From Dialister sp. UBA734 (GTDB taxonomy: Bacteria; Bacillota; Negativicutes; Veillonellales; Dialisteraceae), in the NCBI GenBank assembly GCA_002297935.1, contig DBLC01000163.1, positions 1 to 9,056 of the forward strand: a DNA stretch of 9,056 bases, in the 5' to 3' direction. This document shows, piece by piece, positions 1-5,881 of the stretch. Every line of letters starts with the position of its first letter. The first letter of the stretch is position 1. A program made the translations under genes and the position numbers. A model generated the notes under the pieces. It made no database searches and was not told where the DNA came from. It worked only from the letters and a program-made list of their open reading frames with translations.

Positions 1-430
1 GTAGCTAGGGATTAGTGGCTAGGCCCTAGGGAAACACTGATTTAATCATTTCAAACTCTTTGATTAAATCAGTGTTTCCCTAGAAATTGAGGATTAGGTT
101 TTACATACCAGTGATAGGTCCGTAGGACATCGCCCCCCATCGGGGGAGATACCGTAGGCAGAGGGGGTGTATTTCCTTCGGCCGTCAGGCCGGTTGTATG
201 GTTTTCTAAATACTAAGCGGGATAAAAAAGTTTGGCAAGTATCAAGTATTGAAATTTATATTTCCCTGTATTAAAAAAACATACAACCAGCCTACGGCTG
301 AAAAATGCACCCCCTCTTTTTATTCTCCCCCGGAGGGGGCGATGTCCTACGGACCTATCACTGGTATTTCAATAGTGCTTGATTCTCAAAAACAACTTAC
401 CCTAATCCCTAGGGCCTAGCCACTAGCTAC
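1..430. repeat. Nested palindromic intergenic element flanked by inverted heptad words
   Basis: Non-coding palindrome downstream of uvrB. The core is a perfect 33-bp inverted repeat (105-137 with 335-367) that continues as an interrupted match, so each arm is about 97-100 bp (105-203 and about 265-367) around a central AT-rich spacer. Each arm also folds on itself: CCCCC/GGGGG hairpins (134-146 and 327-339) and small hairpins at 179-192 and 288-300. Before the core lies an independent hairpin (26-83). Outermost are 7-nt words TAGCTAG, GGATTAG, TGGCTAG and GCCCTAG at 2-29; the reverse complements of the same four words occur at 402-429 in slightly different order. No protein is encoded. It looks like a MITE-like or REP-like element. 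The left boundary is uncertain because it touches the window edge. Confidence 0.8.
26..83. repeat. Perfect 23-bp hairpin
   Basis: Bases 26-48 are exactly complementary to 61-83, with a 12-nt loop. The stem begins inside the heptad word GCCCTAG, so it grows directly out of the array. Neither side has a T-run, so it is not a standard intrinsic terminator. In transcripts running past uvrB it would be a very stable structure and could protect or stall RNA; that function is inference. Confidence 0.8.
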
Positions 431-508
431 TAGTCCCTAGTCCCTAGTCACCAGTCACTAGTCACCAGTCACCAGTCACCAGTCACCAGTCACCAGTCAC
501 CAGTCACC
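402..508. repeat. Heptad tandem array, 15 uninterrupted units, downstream of uvrB
   Basis: Positions 402-506 divide into fifteen consecutive 7-mers with no register slip: CTAATCC, CTAGGGC, CTAGCCA, CTAGCTA, CTAGTCC twice, CTAGTCA, CCAGTCA, CTAGTCA, then CCAGTCA six times, followed by CC. The array therefore grades from varied CTAGNNN words into a homogeneous CCAGTCA tract. It stops 7 nt before the uvrB stop codon. Reverse-complement copies of the first four words form the other end of the palindrome at 2-29. The homogeneous part should be prone to copy-number slippage. Confidence 0.92.
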
Positions 509-515
509 AAATACA

Positions 516-2621
516 TTATACCTTTTTCTTAAACTGCCTATAAATTCGTTTCTTCACCGACGCCTGTCGTTTCAGTGCTTCATCAGCCCTTGAGCCATAG
601 CGGTCGGTCCAGAGTTGACGAAGTTTGCCCAGTTGGTCACGCCAACGAGCGGCTTCTTCAAATTCCAGTTCTTTGGCTGCCCGTTTCATATTCTTTTCAG
701 CATCCTTCATCTGCTGATAGATTTCTTCATCAGAAAGACTGTCTGCAGCGTTCTTATTTCCATACTCTGCCGGCTTTTCTTCTATTTTCGTCAAGTCAAT
801 CAAATCTTTGACCCGCTTCTGCACCGTGTGGGGCGTGATGTGGTGTTCCTTATTATAGGCCTCCTGGATGGTGCGGCGGCGATTGGTTTCGTCGATGGCA
901 TATTTCATAGACTTGGTCACCCGGTCAGCGTACATGATGACGTGACCGTGCTCGTTACGGGCCGCACGACCGATGACCTGAATCATCGATGTTTCGGAGC
1001 GCAGGAACCCTTCCTTATCCGCATCGAGAATGGCTACCAGCGAGACTTCCGGCATATCCAGCCCTTCTCGGAGCAGGTTGATCCCTACCAGCACGTCAAA
1101 GACGCCAGCTCTTAAATCGCGGATGATTTCCGCACGCTCAATGGTCGCCACGTCAGAATGGAGATATCGCACCTTCACCCCCGCTTCGGTCAAGAAATCC
1201 GTCAAATCTTCGGCCATCTTTTTGGTCAGTGTGGTGATGAGCACCCGTTCATTTTTATCTTCCCGCTTGTGAATTTCTCCCAACAGGTCATCCATCTGCC
1301 CCTCGATGGGCCGCACCTCGATGCTCGGGTCCAGGAGCCCGGTAGGACGGATAATCTGCTCCGCCAGATTGGTCTGTACCCCCATTTCATAGGGCCCCGG
1401 CGTGGCAGACACATAAATGATCTGATTGATTCGTTCCGTAAATTCATCAAAAGTGAGCGGTCGATTATCCAACGCCGACGGCAGGCGGAATCCATAATCC
1501 ACCAACGTCCGCTTACGGGACAGGTCCCCATTGTACATGGCCCGCAGCTGAGGAATCGTCACATGGGATTCATCAATCATAATCAGGAAATCGTCAGGGA
1601 AATAATCCAACAGCGTAAACGGCGGTTCCCCTGGCGCCCGATTCGACATATGGCGGGAATAATTTTCGATGCCTGAACAATAGCCCACTTCCTGCATCAT
1701 TTCCAAATCATAGTTGGTTCGCTGCTCCAATCGCTGGGCTTCCAAGAGCTTATCCTGGTCCCGCAGCTCCTTCAGCCGGCCCTGGAGTTCCGTTTCGATA
1801 GAACCCATGGCCCGACGCAGCTTATCCGAACTGGTCACATAGTGGGACGCCGGGAAAATGCCGATGTGGTTTCGCTCCGCCACGGTCTCCCCAGTGAGCA
1901 CATCAAACTCGGTGAGCGAATCGATTTCATCGCCAAACATTTCAATCCGGACCGCCACATTATTTTCTGACGCCGGAAATACATCGATGGTATCGCCCCG
2001 GACGCGGAAGGTGTCTCTGGTGAAATTCATATCGTTCCGCATGTATTGCATATTCACCAATTTTTCCAGAATCTTGTCCCGCTCGATTTCTTCCCCTGGA
2101 CGCAAAGACAGCCCCATGGTACTGTAATCTTCCGGGTCCCCCAAGCCATAGATGCAAGACACGGATGCCACAATGATCACATCCCGCCGCTCAAACAACG
2201 CCATGGTAGCAGAGTGACGGAGCCGATCGATTTCCTCATTGCGGGACGAATCCTTCTCGATGTATGTATCCGTCTGGGGCACGTAAGATTCCGGCTGATA
2301 ATAATCGTAGTAAGACACGAAATAATACACCGCATTGTCAGGGAAGAAATCCTTAAATTCACTGGCCGTCTGGGCTGCCAGGGTTTTATTTGGAGAAATA
2401 ATCAACGTCGGCCGCTGCACTTCCTCAATCACCTTCGCCATAGTAAAAGTCTTCCCCGTACCGGTGGCCCCCAAAAGCACCTGGGCCCACTGCCCTTCGT
2501 TCAGTCCATTGACTAAAGACGCCACCGCCTTTGGCTGGTCCCCCTTCGGCTGGAACGGGGCTTTCAAAGTAAACGGCGTGGCCGGCTCTATGTATTCTCG
2601 TTTAATTCGGCTGCGATCCAT
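516..2621 (-). CDS. uvrB: UvrABC excinuclease subunit B
   Basis: UvrB, the damage-verification helicase-like ATPase of nucleotide excision repair; it is loaded by UvrA and recruits the UvrC nuclease. Visible: Walker A GATGTGKT (51-58), the tyrosine-rich beta-hairpin that clamps DNA at damage (99-124, YYFVSYYDYYQPESY), Walker B DESH (350-353), SATPG (405-409), motif VI QVIGRAARN (548-556) and a C-terminal UVR coiled-coil domain (about 637-672) for UvrC contact. At 701 aa it is slightly longer than the usual 660-680 aa; the excess is a basic tail after the UVR domain (673-701). The start is supported by AAGGAG six nt upstream. uvrA, often next to uvrB, is absent here: 515 bp of non-coding palindrome and heptads follow. 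Expression probably starts about 140 nt upstream through a leader carrying a nonamer array; no SOS box was recognised. Confidence 0.99.
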   Translation of the reverse strand: MDRSRIKREYIEPATPFTLKAPFQPKGDQPKAVASLVNGLNEGQWAQVLLGATGTGKTFTMAKVIEEVQRPTLIISPNKTLAAQTASEFKDFFPDNAVYYFVSYYDYYQPESYVPQTDTYIEKDSSRNEEIDRLRHSATMALFERRDVIIVASVSCIYGLGDPEDYSTMGLSLRPGEEIERDKILEKLVNMQYMRNDMNFTRDTFRVRGDTIDVFPASENNVAVRIEMFGDEIDSLTEFDVLTGETVAERNHIGIFPASHYVTSSDKLRRAMGSIETELQGRLKELRDQDKLLEAQRLEQRTNYDLEMMQEVGYCSGIENYSRHMSNRAPGEPPFTLLDYFPDDFLIMIDESHVTIPQLRAMYNGDLSRKRTLVDYGFRLPSALDNRPLTFDEFTERINQIIYVSATPGPYEMGVQTNLAEQIIRPTGLLDPSIEVRPIEGQMDDLLGEIHKREDKNERVLITTLTKKMAEDLTDFLTEAGVKVRYLHSDVATIERAEIIRDLRAGVFDVLVGINLLREGLDMPEVSLVAILDADKEGFLRSETSMIQVIGRAARNEHGHVIMYADRVTKSMKYAIDETNRRRTIQEAYNKEHHITPHTVQKRVKDLIDLTKIEEKPAEYGNKNAADSLSDEEIYQQMKDAEKNMKRAAKELEFEEAARWRDQLGKLRQLWTDRYGSRADEALKRQASVKKRIYRQFKKKV

Positions 2622-2643
2622 TGGATTCTCCTTTTATTCTGAC

Positions 2644-2688
2644 AGGTTGCACAGGTTTCTTAAGGTGCTCAGGTTTCTCAGGTTTTAG
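2644..2688. repeat. Nonamer array in the uvrB leader (5 x 9 nt)
   Basis: Five consecutive 9-mers fill 45 bp exactly: AGGTTGCAC, AGGTTTCTT, AAGGTGCTC, AGGTTTCTC, AGGTTTTAG. The array lies between the predicted uvrB promoter and its ribosome binding site, so it should be transcribed as reverse complement in the uvrB leader. An oppositely oriented copy is at 3223-3251, and relatives lie at 8650-8694, 8741-8767 and 9026-9056. Confidence 0.85.
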
Positions 2689-2761
2689 CGATGCAATCCC
2701 TAAAGAGACTTGGCTACCATTTTCCTATAGCATTTCACATTATCGATTTTTATCTATTTAT

Positions 2762-2770
2762 AGTATAGCA
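2762..2770 (-). promoter_or_regulatory. Candidate extended -10 promoter for uvrB
   Basis: On the minus strand a TG-n-TATACT extended -10 box is seen (TATACT at 2767-2762, TG at 2770-2769). No convincing -35 hexamer lies 16-18 nt upstream. The predicted leader is about 135 nt and includes the nonamer array. It is supported mainly by similarity to the extended -10 boxes of the other genes here. Confidence 0.3.
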
Positions 2771-2792
2771 TAGCGGGGCAATAGGGTGGGCT

Positions 2793-2863
2793 GGTGACTG
2801 GTGACTCGTGACTCGTGACTGGGATTAGAGATTAGTAGCTAGGCCCTGGGGATTAGGAGTAAG
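2793..2863. repeat. Heptad array (GTGACT words joined to GGATTAG/TAGCTAG words)
   Basis: Ten 7-mers span 2793-2862: GGTGACT twice, CGTGACT twice, GGGATTA, GAGATTA, GTAGCTA, GGCCCTG, GGGATTA, GGAGTAA. Relative to the words at 402-506 there is a one-base register slip where the GTGACT and GATTAG sets join (2822). The opposite end of the same spacer (3287-3336) carries the inverted counterpart. The array lies upstream of the predicted uvrB promoter. Confidence 0.88.
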
Positions 2864-2877
2864 TTGGCAATTAACCG

Positions 2878-3191
2878 TCACCGTCATTTCGACCGGTCAT
2901 ATTTGTGCTTGTTGCATAGATGGATTGAAATGAGATGCGCCCCTGAGTGGAGAAATCCCATCAGCACCAGCGGTAAGGGCTTAAAGAAGCATAATTACGG
3001 CTTATTCAACAAAGCAATAGAACTCGGTAGAGTTACTTCTCTCGCTTTGCTCGAGATATCGTCTCACCATTACGATTTGATTCATTAAGCCCTTCCCGCT
3101 GGTGCTGCGAGATTTCTCCACTCTCCTACACATCCAGTTTCATATCATATATGACAACTAGCACAAAAACGACCGGTCGAAATGACAGTGA
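2878..3191. mobile_element. MITE-like palindromic element, 107-bp terminal inverted repeats
   Basis: Arms 2878-2984 and 3085-3191 are imperfect inverted repeats around a central 100-bp region. The outermost 16 bp (2883-2898 with 3171-3186, GTCATTTCGACCGGTC) and an inner block (2962-2972 with 3097-3107) are perfect, and both arms carry GTGGAGAAATC. The GTCATTTCGACC...GGAGAAATC wording resembles a palindromic repeat seen between genes in several gut bacterial phyla; that is from memory, not a search. No transposase is present, and a 74-codon reading frame across the left arm and centre has no homology I recognise and looks fortuitous. No clear target-site duplication is visible. It is probably a non-autonomous element moved in trans, or a structured repeat. 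Confidence 0.7.
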
Positions 3192-3222
3192 GATAATACC
3201 ACCAGCATATATAGGCACATTC

Positions 3223-3251
3223 GAGAACCTTCAGAACCCTAAGAGCCTAAG
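3223..3251. repeat. Nonamer array, inverted relative to the uvrB leader copy
   Basis: Units GAGAACCTT, CAGAACCCT and AAGAGCCTA are reverse complements of the AGGTTCTNN nonamers at 2644-2688. The two copies bracket the uvrB promoter region, the heptad array and the palindromic element. Confidence 0.75.
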
Positions 3252-3286
3252 CAGCAAAAAAGGACTGAGTCTCAGGAAAACTATTT

Positions 3287-3336
3287 CCTAATCCCCAATC
3301 CCTAATTACCAGTCACGAGTCACCAGTCACTAGCTA
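3287..3336. repeat. Heptad array abutting the glycosyltransferase stop codon
   Basis: Positions 3287-3307 carry CTAATCC/CCAATCC/CTAATTA-type words. Then 3309-3336 is four exact heptads: CCAGTCA, CGAGTCA, CCAGTCA, CTAGCTA. It is the inverted counterpart of the array at 2793-2863. The gene's stop codon (3337-3339, CTA on the plus strand) is in register with the last word, so the coding sequence runs straight into the array with no spacer. Confidence 0.88.
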
Positions 3337-4434
3337 CTACAACAGCCCATACAGCACATCCACCACATCGCTGGCACTATCAGGATGGACGTTTCCGCAA
3401 GCGTCTGCCATGTGTTGCCGCAGCATAGGATCCCGCAGAATCCGACGAACCGTGTCGGCCAGTTCGCCTCGTTTTACCCAATCGGCGCAGCCTTGGTTTT
3501 TCATGTGCATGGCGTTGGCCCGTTCTTGTCCGGGCAAGGTATTTACCAGCACCATGGGCAGGTGCATCACCATGGCTTCGGTACAGGTGAGCGCCCCTGG
3601 TTTCGTTACCAAGATTTCGCTTCTGGCCATGATGTCGGCCACTTTATTGGTGTAGCTGTGCAGTTCCACCGGGTGACGCATTTTTTCTGCCATGGCGGCT
3701 ACTTTTTCGTACAGGTTGATATTTTTCCCCGTAATGACGATGAATTTAGATATTTCCTCTACTTCATCGAGACGGGAAATATTATCCACCACGTTTCCCA
3801 ATCCCAAGCCGCCGCCCATTACGAGGACCGTGCCTTTTTCCATCGGTGGATGGGATGATTCTTTTTCGTAAAAGGCTTTCCGAACCGGGATACCGGTCAC
3901 GTGAATCCGTTCAGGCAGAATTCCGTAGGTTTCCATCAGGTCTTTCAAATCCGGCGTTGCCACACAGAAGGCATCCAGATATTTATCAATCCACAGTTGG
4001 TGGATATCGAAATCGGTGATGACCCCCAACATGGGAATGTTCGTGTCCCCTTCTTGTTTCAAAAGGTCCGCCGCCCCTGCGGGGAAGGGATGGGTAAAAA
4101 TCATGGCGTCGGGCTTCAAGGTGCGAATCAGATTTTTCATCCGTTTCTTGAAAGACAGGTTCAGCATCTTTTGGGACATTTGCCCAAACCGGCTGCTCTG
4201 GGAATCGCTATAGAGATGGTCGTACATGGAAGGAAATACGTCAATCATCTTGAGGTACGTGTCTTTGATGATGTGGTCCACAGAAAAAAGACTGCTAGAC
4301 ACGAAATCAAGGACGCTCACCGAATCCCCCGGATGGGTCCGCTGCATAGCCTCCGCGATCGCCCTGGCAGCCTGACTGTGTCCGGTGCCTATGCTTGCTG
4401 TCAATATGATAAACTTACGAGCTGGCTCTGCCAT
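3337..4434 (-). CDS. MGDG-synthase/GT28-type lipid glycosyltransferase (UgtP-like)
   Basis: A 365-aa glycosyltransferase with the two-domain GT-B layout of the diacylglycerol glycosyltransferases (plant MGDG synthase, Bacillus UgtP/YpfP) and related to MurG. The N-terminal MGDG-synthase domain opens with the loop SIGTGHSQAARAI (14-26); the C-terminal GT28 nucleotide-sugar domain has MGGGLGLGN (206-214), KPGALTCTEA (278-287) and LPGQERANA (300-308). No signal peptide or membrane span is visible, which fits a peripheral enzyme on the inner face of the cytoplasmic membrane. It likely transfers a sugar from UDP-glucose or UDP-galactose to a lipid acceptor; the exact donor and acceptor cannot be read from sequence. 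The start is supported by AAGGGAG seven nt upstream; another ATG five bases upstream is out of frame. It appears monocistronic, and its stop codon runs directly into a heptad array. Confidence 0.9.
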   Translation of the reverse strand: MAEPARKFIILTASIGTGHSQAARAIAEAMQRTHPGDSVSVLDFVSSSLFSVDHIIKDTYLKMIDVFPSMYDHLYSDSQSSRFGQMSQKMLNLSFKKRMKNLIRTLKPDAMIFTHPFPAGAADLLKQEGDTNIPMLGVITDFDIHQLWIDKYLDAFCVATPDLKDLMETYGILPERIHVTGIPVRKAFYEKESSHPPMEKGTVLVMGGGLGLGNVVDNISRLDEVEEISKFIVITGKNINLYEKVAAMAEKMRHPVELHSYTNKVADIMARSEILVTKPGALTCTEAMVMHLPMVLVNTLPGQERANAMHMKNQGCADWVKRGELADTVRRILRDPMLRQHMADACGNVHPDSASDVVDVLYGLL

Positions 4435-4483
4435 TCCATGTCTCCCTTTTTTGAAATACTTGTACTGCCTTTTTCTATAAAAA

Positions 4484-4743
4484 TGCGTAATGCGTGGTGC
4501 GTGGTGCGTAATGGAGGAAGGGGCGCACCATTCATAAAGCGCCCCAATACCCCTTTTTTACATGTAAGCCCTCCAACCATCACTTCCTATATCATCGATA
4601 AATTATAACATAATCGGTAAAATTTAAGTAGTGGTCAATTAACGGTTCTAGGTAGTTCCATCTATATAATATAAATCCGCGGCGCTTTTATTTTTTGATG
4701 CGCCGCACCTTCACTACGCATTACGCACTACGCACTTCGCATT
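4484..4743. repeat. Inverted heptad pair (TGCGTRR) with GC-rich hairpins at each end
   Basis: Left words TGCGTAA, TGCGTGG, TGCGTGG, TGCGTAA (4484-4511) are mirrored by CTACGCA, TTACGCA, CTACGCA, CTTCGCA (4714-4741). Just inside each array is a 7-bp hairpin: GGGGCGC/GCGCCCC (4520-4526 with 4539-4545) and GCGGCGC/GCGCCGC (4679-4685 with 4700-4706). The hairpins differ by a compensating base-pair swap (G-C against C-G at the second pair). The middle, about 4546-4678, is AT-rich and holds the predicted glycosyltransferase promoter, so the left array and hairpin are transcribed in that gene's leader. No coding sequence is apparent. Confidence 0.85.
4602..4638 (-). promoter_or_regulatory. Candidate promoter for the glycosyltransferase gene
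   Basis: On the minus strand TATAAT (4607-4602) is preceded by TG-T, an extended -10. An overlapping alternative uses TTGACC (4638-4633) with 17-nt spacing to GATTAT (4615-4610). Either gives a leader of about 160-170 nt that includes the TGCGTRR array and the GGGGCGC hairpin. Confidence 0.45.
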
Positions 4744-4744
4744 C

Positions 4745-4784
4745 AAAAAAGCGGTAAGCCGCACTTCCGCCGCCTACCGCTTTT
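4745..4784 (-). terminator. Intrinsic terminator of the carbonic anhydrase gene
   Basis: Reading the minus strand, a 10-bp stem with one G-T pair (4781-4772 with 4759-4750) and a 12-nt loop is followed by six T residues (4750-4745). It begins about 16 nt after the stop codon. The plus strand also ends in TTTTATTTT, so it could work in both directions. Confidence 0.85.
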
Positions 4785-4799
4785 ATTTTCAAAAAGAGA

Positions 4800-5357
4800 T
4801 TACACAATCGGTTCTCCATGATACAGTTCTCCATCGATGTCCGGTTTGCAACCATAGCCGATAGCCCATTCGCATTTGTATTTCAACGCCTGGGCGTGGA
4901 TATTTTTCACTTTATCGATGGTACGAATCACTTTGCCCGGTACGCCTACCACGAGGGAGTTCGGCGGAATCACCGTGCCGCCCAAGACCAACGCACCAGC
5001 AGCGATGATAGAGCCTCTGCCAATCTTGGCACCGTCCAGGATGGTGGCATGCATGCCTACCAACACGTGGTCTTCGATTTCGCAGGCGTGAATGACTGCA
5101 GAATGACCGATGGTAACGTAATCGCCAATGATACACGGATTGTCATCAGCCACATGGAGACAACACAGGTCCTGCACGTTGCTGCATTCGCCGATGGAAA
5201 TATAATTCACATCACCGCGAGCCACCACACCGGGCCAGATGCTGGCATATTTGCCTACCCGAACATCGCCGGACAGAAAAACATTGCCTGCTACAAAAGA
5301 ATTGGGATCAATTTTCGGATGTTTTCCGTTAAATTCAGTACCAGAAAAAGTATACAT
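4800..5357 (-). CDS. Gamma-class carbonic anhydrase family protein (YrdA/CaiE-like hexapeptide repeat)
   Basis: A 185-aa left-handed beta-helix protein of the gamma carbonic anhydrase superfamily, whose active members form trimers with a metal at each subunit interface and hydrate CO2. The three metal-ligand histidines are present with the family spacing: H68 (LHVADD), H85 (IGHSAVIH) and H90. R47-G48-D49 and Q62-D63 match the conserved active-site positions. Repeating I/V-G-hexapeptides fill residues 10-140 (IGECSN, IGDYVT, IGHSAV, IGRGSI), followed by a C-terminal helix (about 145-170). Many relatives annotated this way show little or no measured anhydrase activity, so the reaction is inferred. 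The start is backed by a strong AAGGAGGAG five nt upstream. It is a single gene with its own terminator and a leader of about 170 nt. Confidence 0.93.
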   Translation of the reverse strand: MYTFSGTEFNGKHPKIDPNSFVAGNVFLSGDVRVGKYASIWPGVVARGDVNYISIGECSNVQDLCCLHVADDNPCIIGDYVTIGHSAVIHACEIEDHVLVGMHATILDGAKIGRGSIIAAGALVLGGTVIPPNSLVVGVPGKVIRTIDKVKNIHAQALKYKCEWAIGYGCKPDIDGELYHGEPIV

Positions 5358-5387
5358 AGCAACTCCTCCTTTTGATTTGAAAGCCAG

Positions 5388-5427
5388 GGATTAGATGGGT
5401 AGCTAGGGATTGGTAGCTAGGCCCTAG
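5388..5427. repeat. Heptad array in the carbonic anhydrase leader
   Basis: GGATTAG (5388-5394), then after a 5-nt interruption four consecutive words TAGCTAG, GGATTGG, TAGCTAG and GCCCTAG (5400-5427). These are the same words as at the left end of the window. The array ends about 15 nt upstream of the ribosome binding site. A partial inverted partner (AATCCCC) at about 5441-5447 could fold the leader into a hairpin. Confidence 0.82.
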
Positions 5428-5532
5428 GAAAATATTTTCGAATCCCCAGTCTATTCCTTTCATTACCAGTGAATAGAAACGTTATAAGAAACGTTTAACA
5501 GATAGACTTTTTGCTATCTTTAAGACATTTAT

Positions 5533-5561
5533 ATTATACATCAAGTGTTATAACTTTTCCA
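5533..5561 (-). promoter_or_regulatory. Candidate promoter for the carbonic anhydrase gene
   Basis: A consensus TATAAT (5538-5533, minus strand) with TGGAAA (5561-5556), a 4/6 match to the -35 consensus, at 17-nt spacing. The predicted leader of about 170 nt contains two small hairpins (5477-5496 and 5500-5519) and the heptad array. Confidence 0.45.
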
Positions 5562-5727
5562 TGATATTTTTAGATAGAAACTCGAACAAGTATATAAAAT
5601 TGGTATAAATGCCTCACTGTCAACAGGCATAAATTTGCTAGCGTTTTCAGCTCATTCAAGAAACTTGAGTAACCTTTATATCAACAGAAATCATCACTTA
5701 TTTCACTGACCAACATAATCATCATCC
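5562..5727. other. Gene-free AT-rich spacer between lysA and the carbonic anhydrase gene
   Basis: I see no convincing gene, RNA gene or array here. Only small complementary stretches exist: ATGCCT/AGGCAT around 5608-5629 and TCAAG/CTTGA around 5656-5668. Neither is followed by a T-run. Confidence 0.5.
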
Positions 5728-5785
5728 AAAAAACAAAAAGGTTATAAAAGACTAGCTTTAAAAGCATAACCTTTTATAACCTTTT
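5728..5785 (-). terminator. Likely intrinsic terminator of lysA, made of ATAACCTTTT repeats
   Basis: A perfect 15-bp stem pairs 5736-5750 with 5771-5785 around a 20-nt loop. On the minus strand the stem is followed by TTTT-T-G-TTTTTT (to 5728). The stem is AT-rich, which weakens the call, but the U-tract and position about 100 nt past the lysA stop fit. The right arm is two copies of the 10-nt word ATAACCTTTT, the same family as the nested palindrome at 7470-7563. Confidence 0.55.
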
Positions 5786-5817
5786 GACAAGCGGTCTATT
5801 TCATTTGTTAGGACGCA

Positions 5818-5853
5818 GAAATCATAGAGTATACCCCTTTTCGCTATGATTTC
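5818..5853. repeat. 10-bp hairpin just downstream of lysA
   Basis: GAAATCATAG (5818-5827) pairs with CTATGATTTC (5844-5853) across a 16-nt loop. It lies 29 nt past the lysA stop. No T-run follows on the minus strand, so it may protect the 3' end of the message instead of ending it; that role is a guess. Confidence 0.55.
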
Positions 5854-5881
5854 ATACCACTTGAGACAACTCTCGTAAGAA

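Noticed and set aside
402..508. CRISPR array
   Set aside because: Units are 7 nt and contiguous with no spacers, and no cas gene is present.
1..515. Remnant insertion sequence with a degraded transposase
   Set aside because: No frame in this region resembles a transposase; the sequence is accounted for by the palindrome, hairpins and heptads.
2762..2800. SOS/LexA box upstream of uvrB
   Set aside because: No recognisable Gram-positive (GAACN4GTTC) or E. coli-type (CTGTN8ACAG) LexA site was seen in 2622-2800.
2864..3088. 74-codon reading frame on the plus strand
   Set aside because: It lies inside the palindromic element, spans one inverted arm and the centre, has no recognisable domain and no clear ribosome binding site; the frame is best explained by the repeat.
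2864..3205. Target-site duplication around the palindromic element
   Set aside because: Bases next to 2878 and 3191 do not show a convincing direct duplication; TTAACC against AATACC is too weak to call.
4818..5375. 185-codon plus-strand frame opposite the carbonic anhydrase gene
   Set aside because: Antisense shadow; the minus-strand frame has the three metal histidines, hexapeptide repeats and a strong ribosome binding site.
5437..5447. TTCGAATCC, resembling a tRNA T-loop
   Set aside because: The flanking bases do not form the 5-bp T-stem and no acceptor, D or anticodon arm is found around it.
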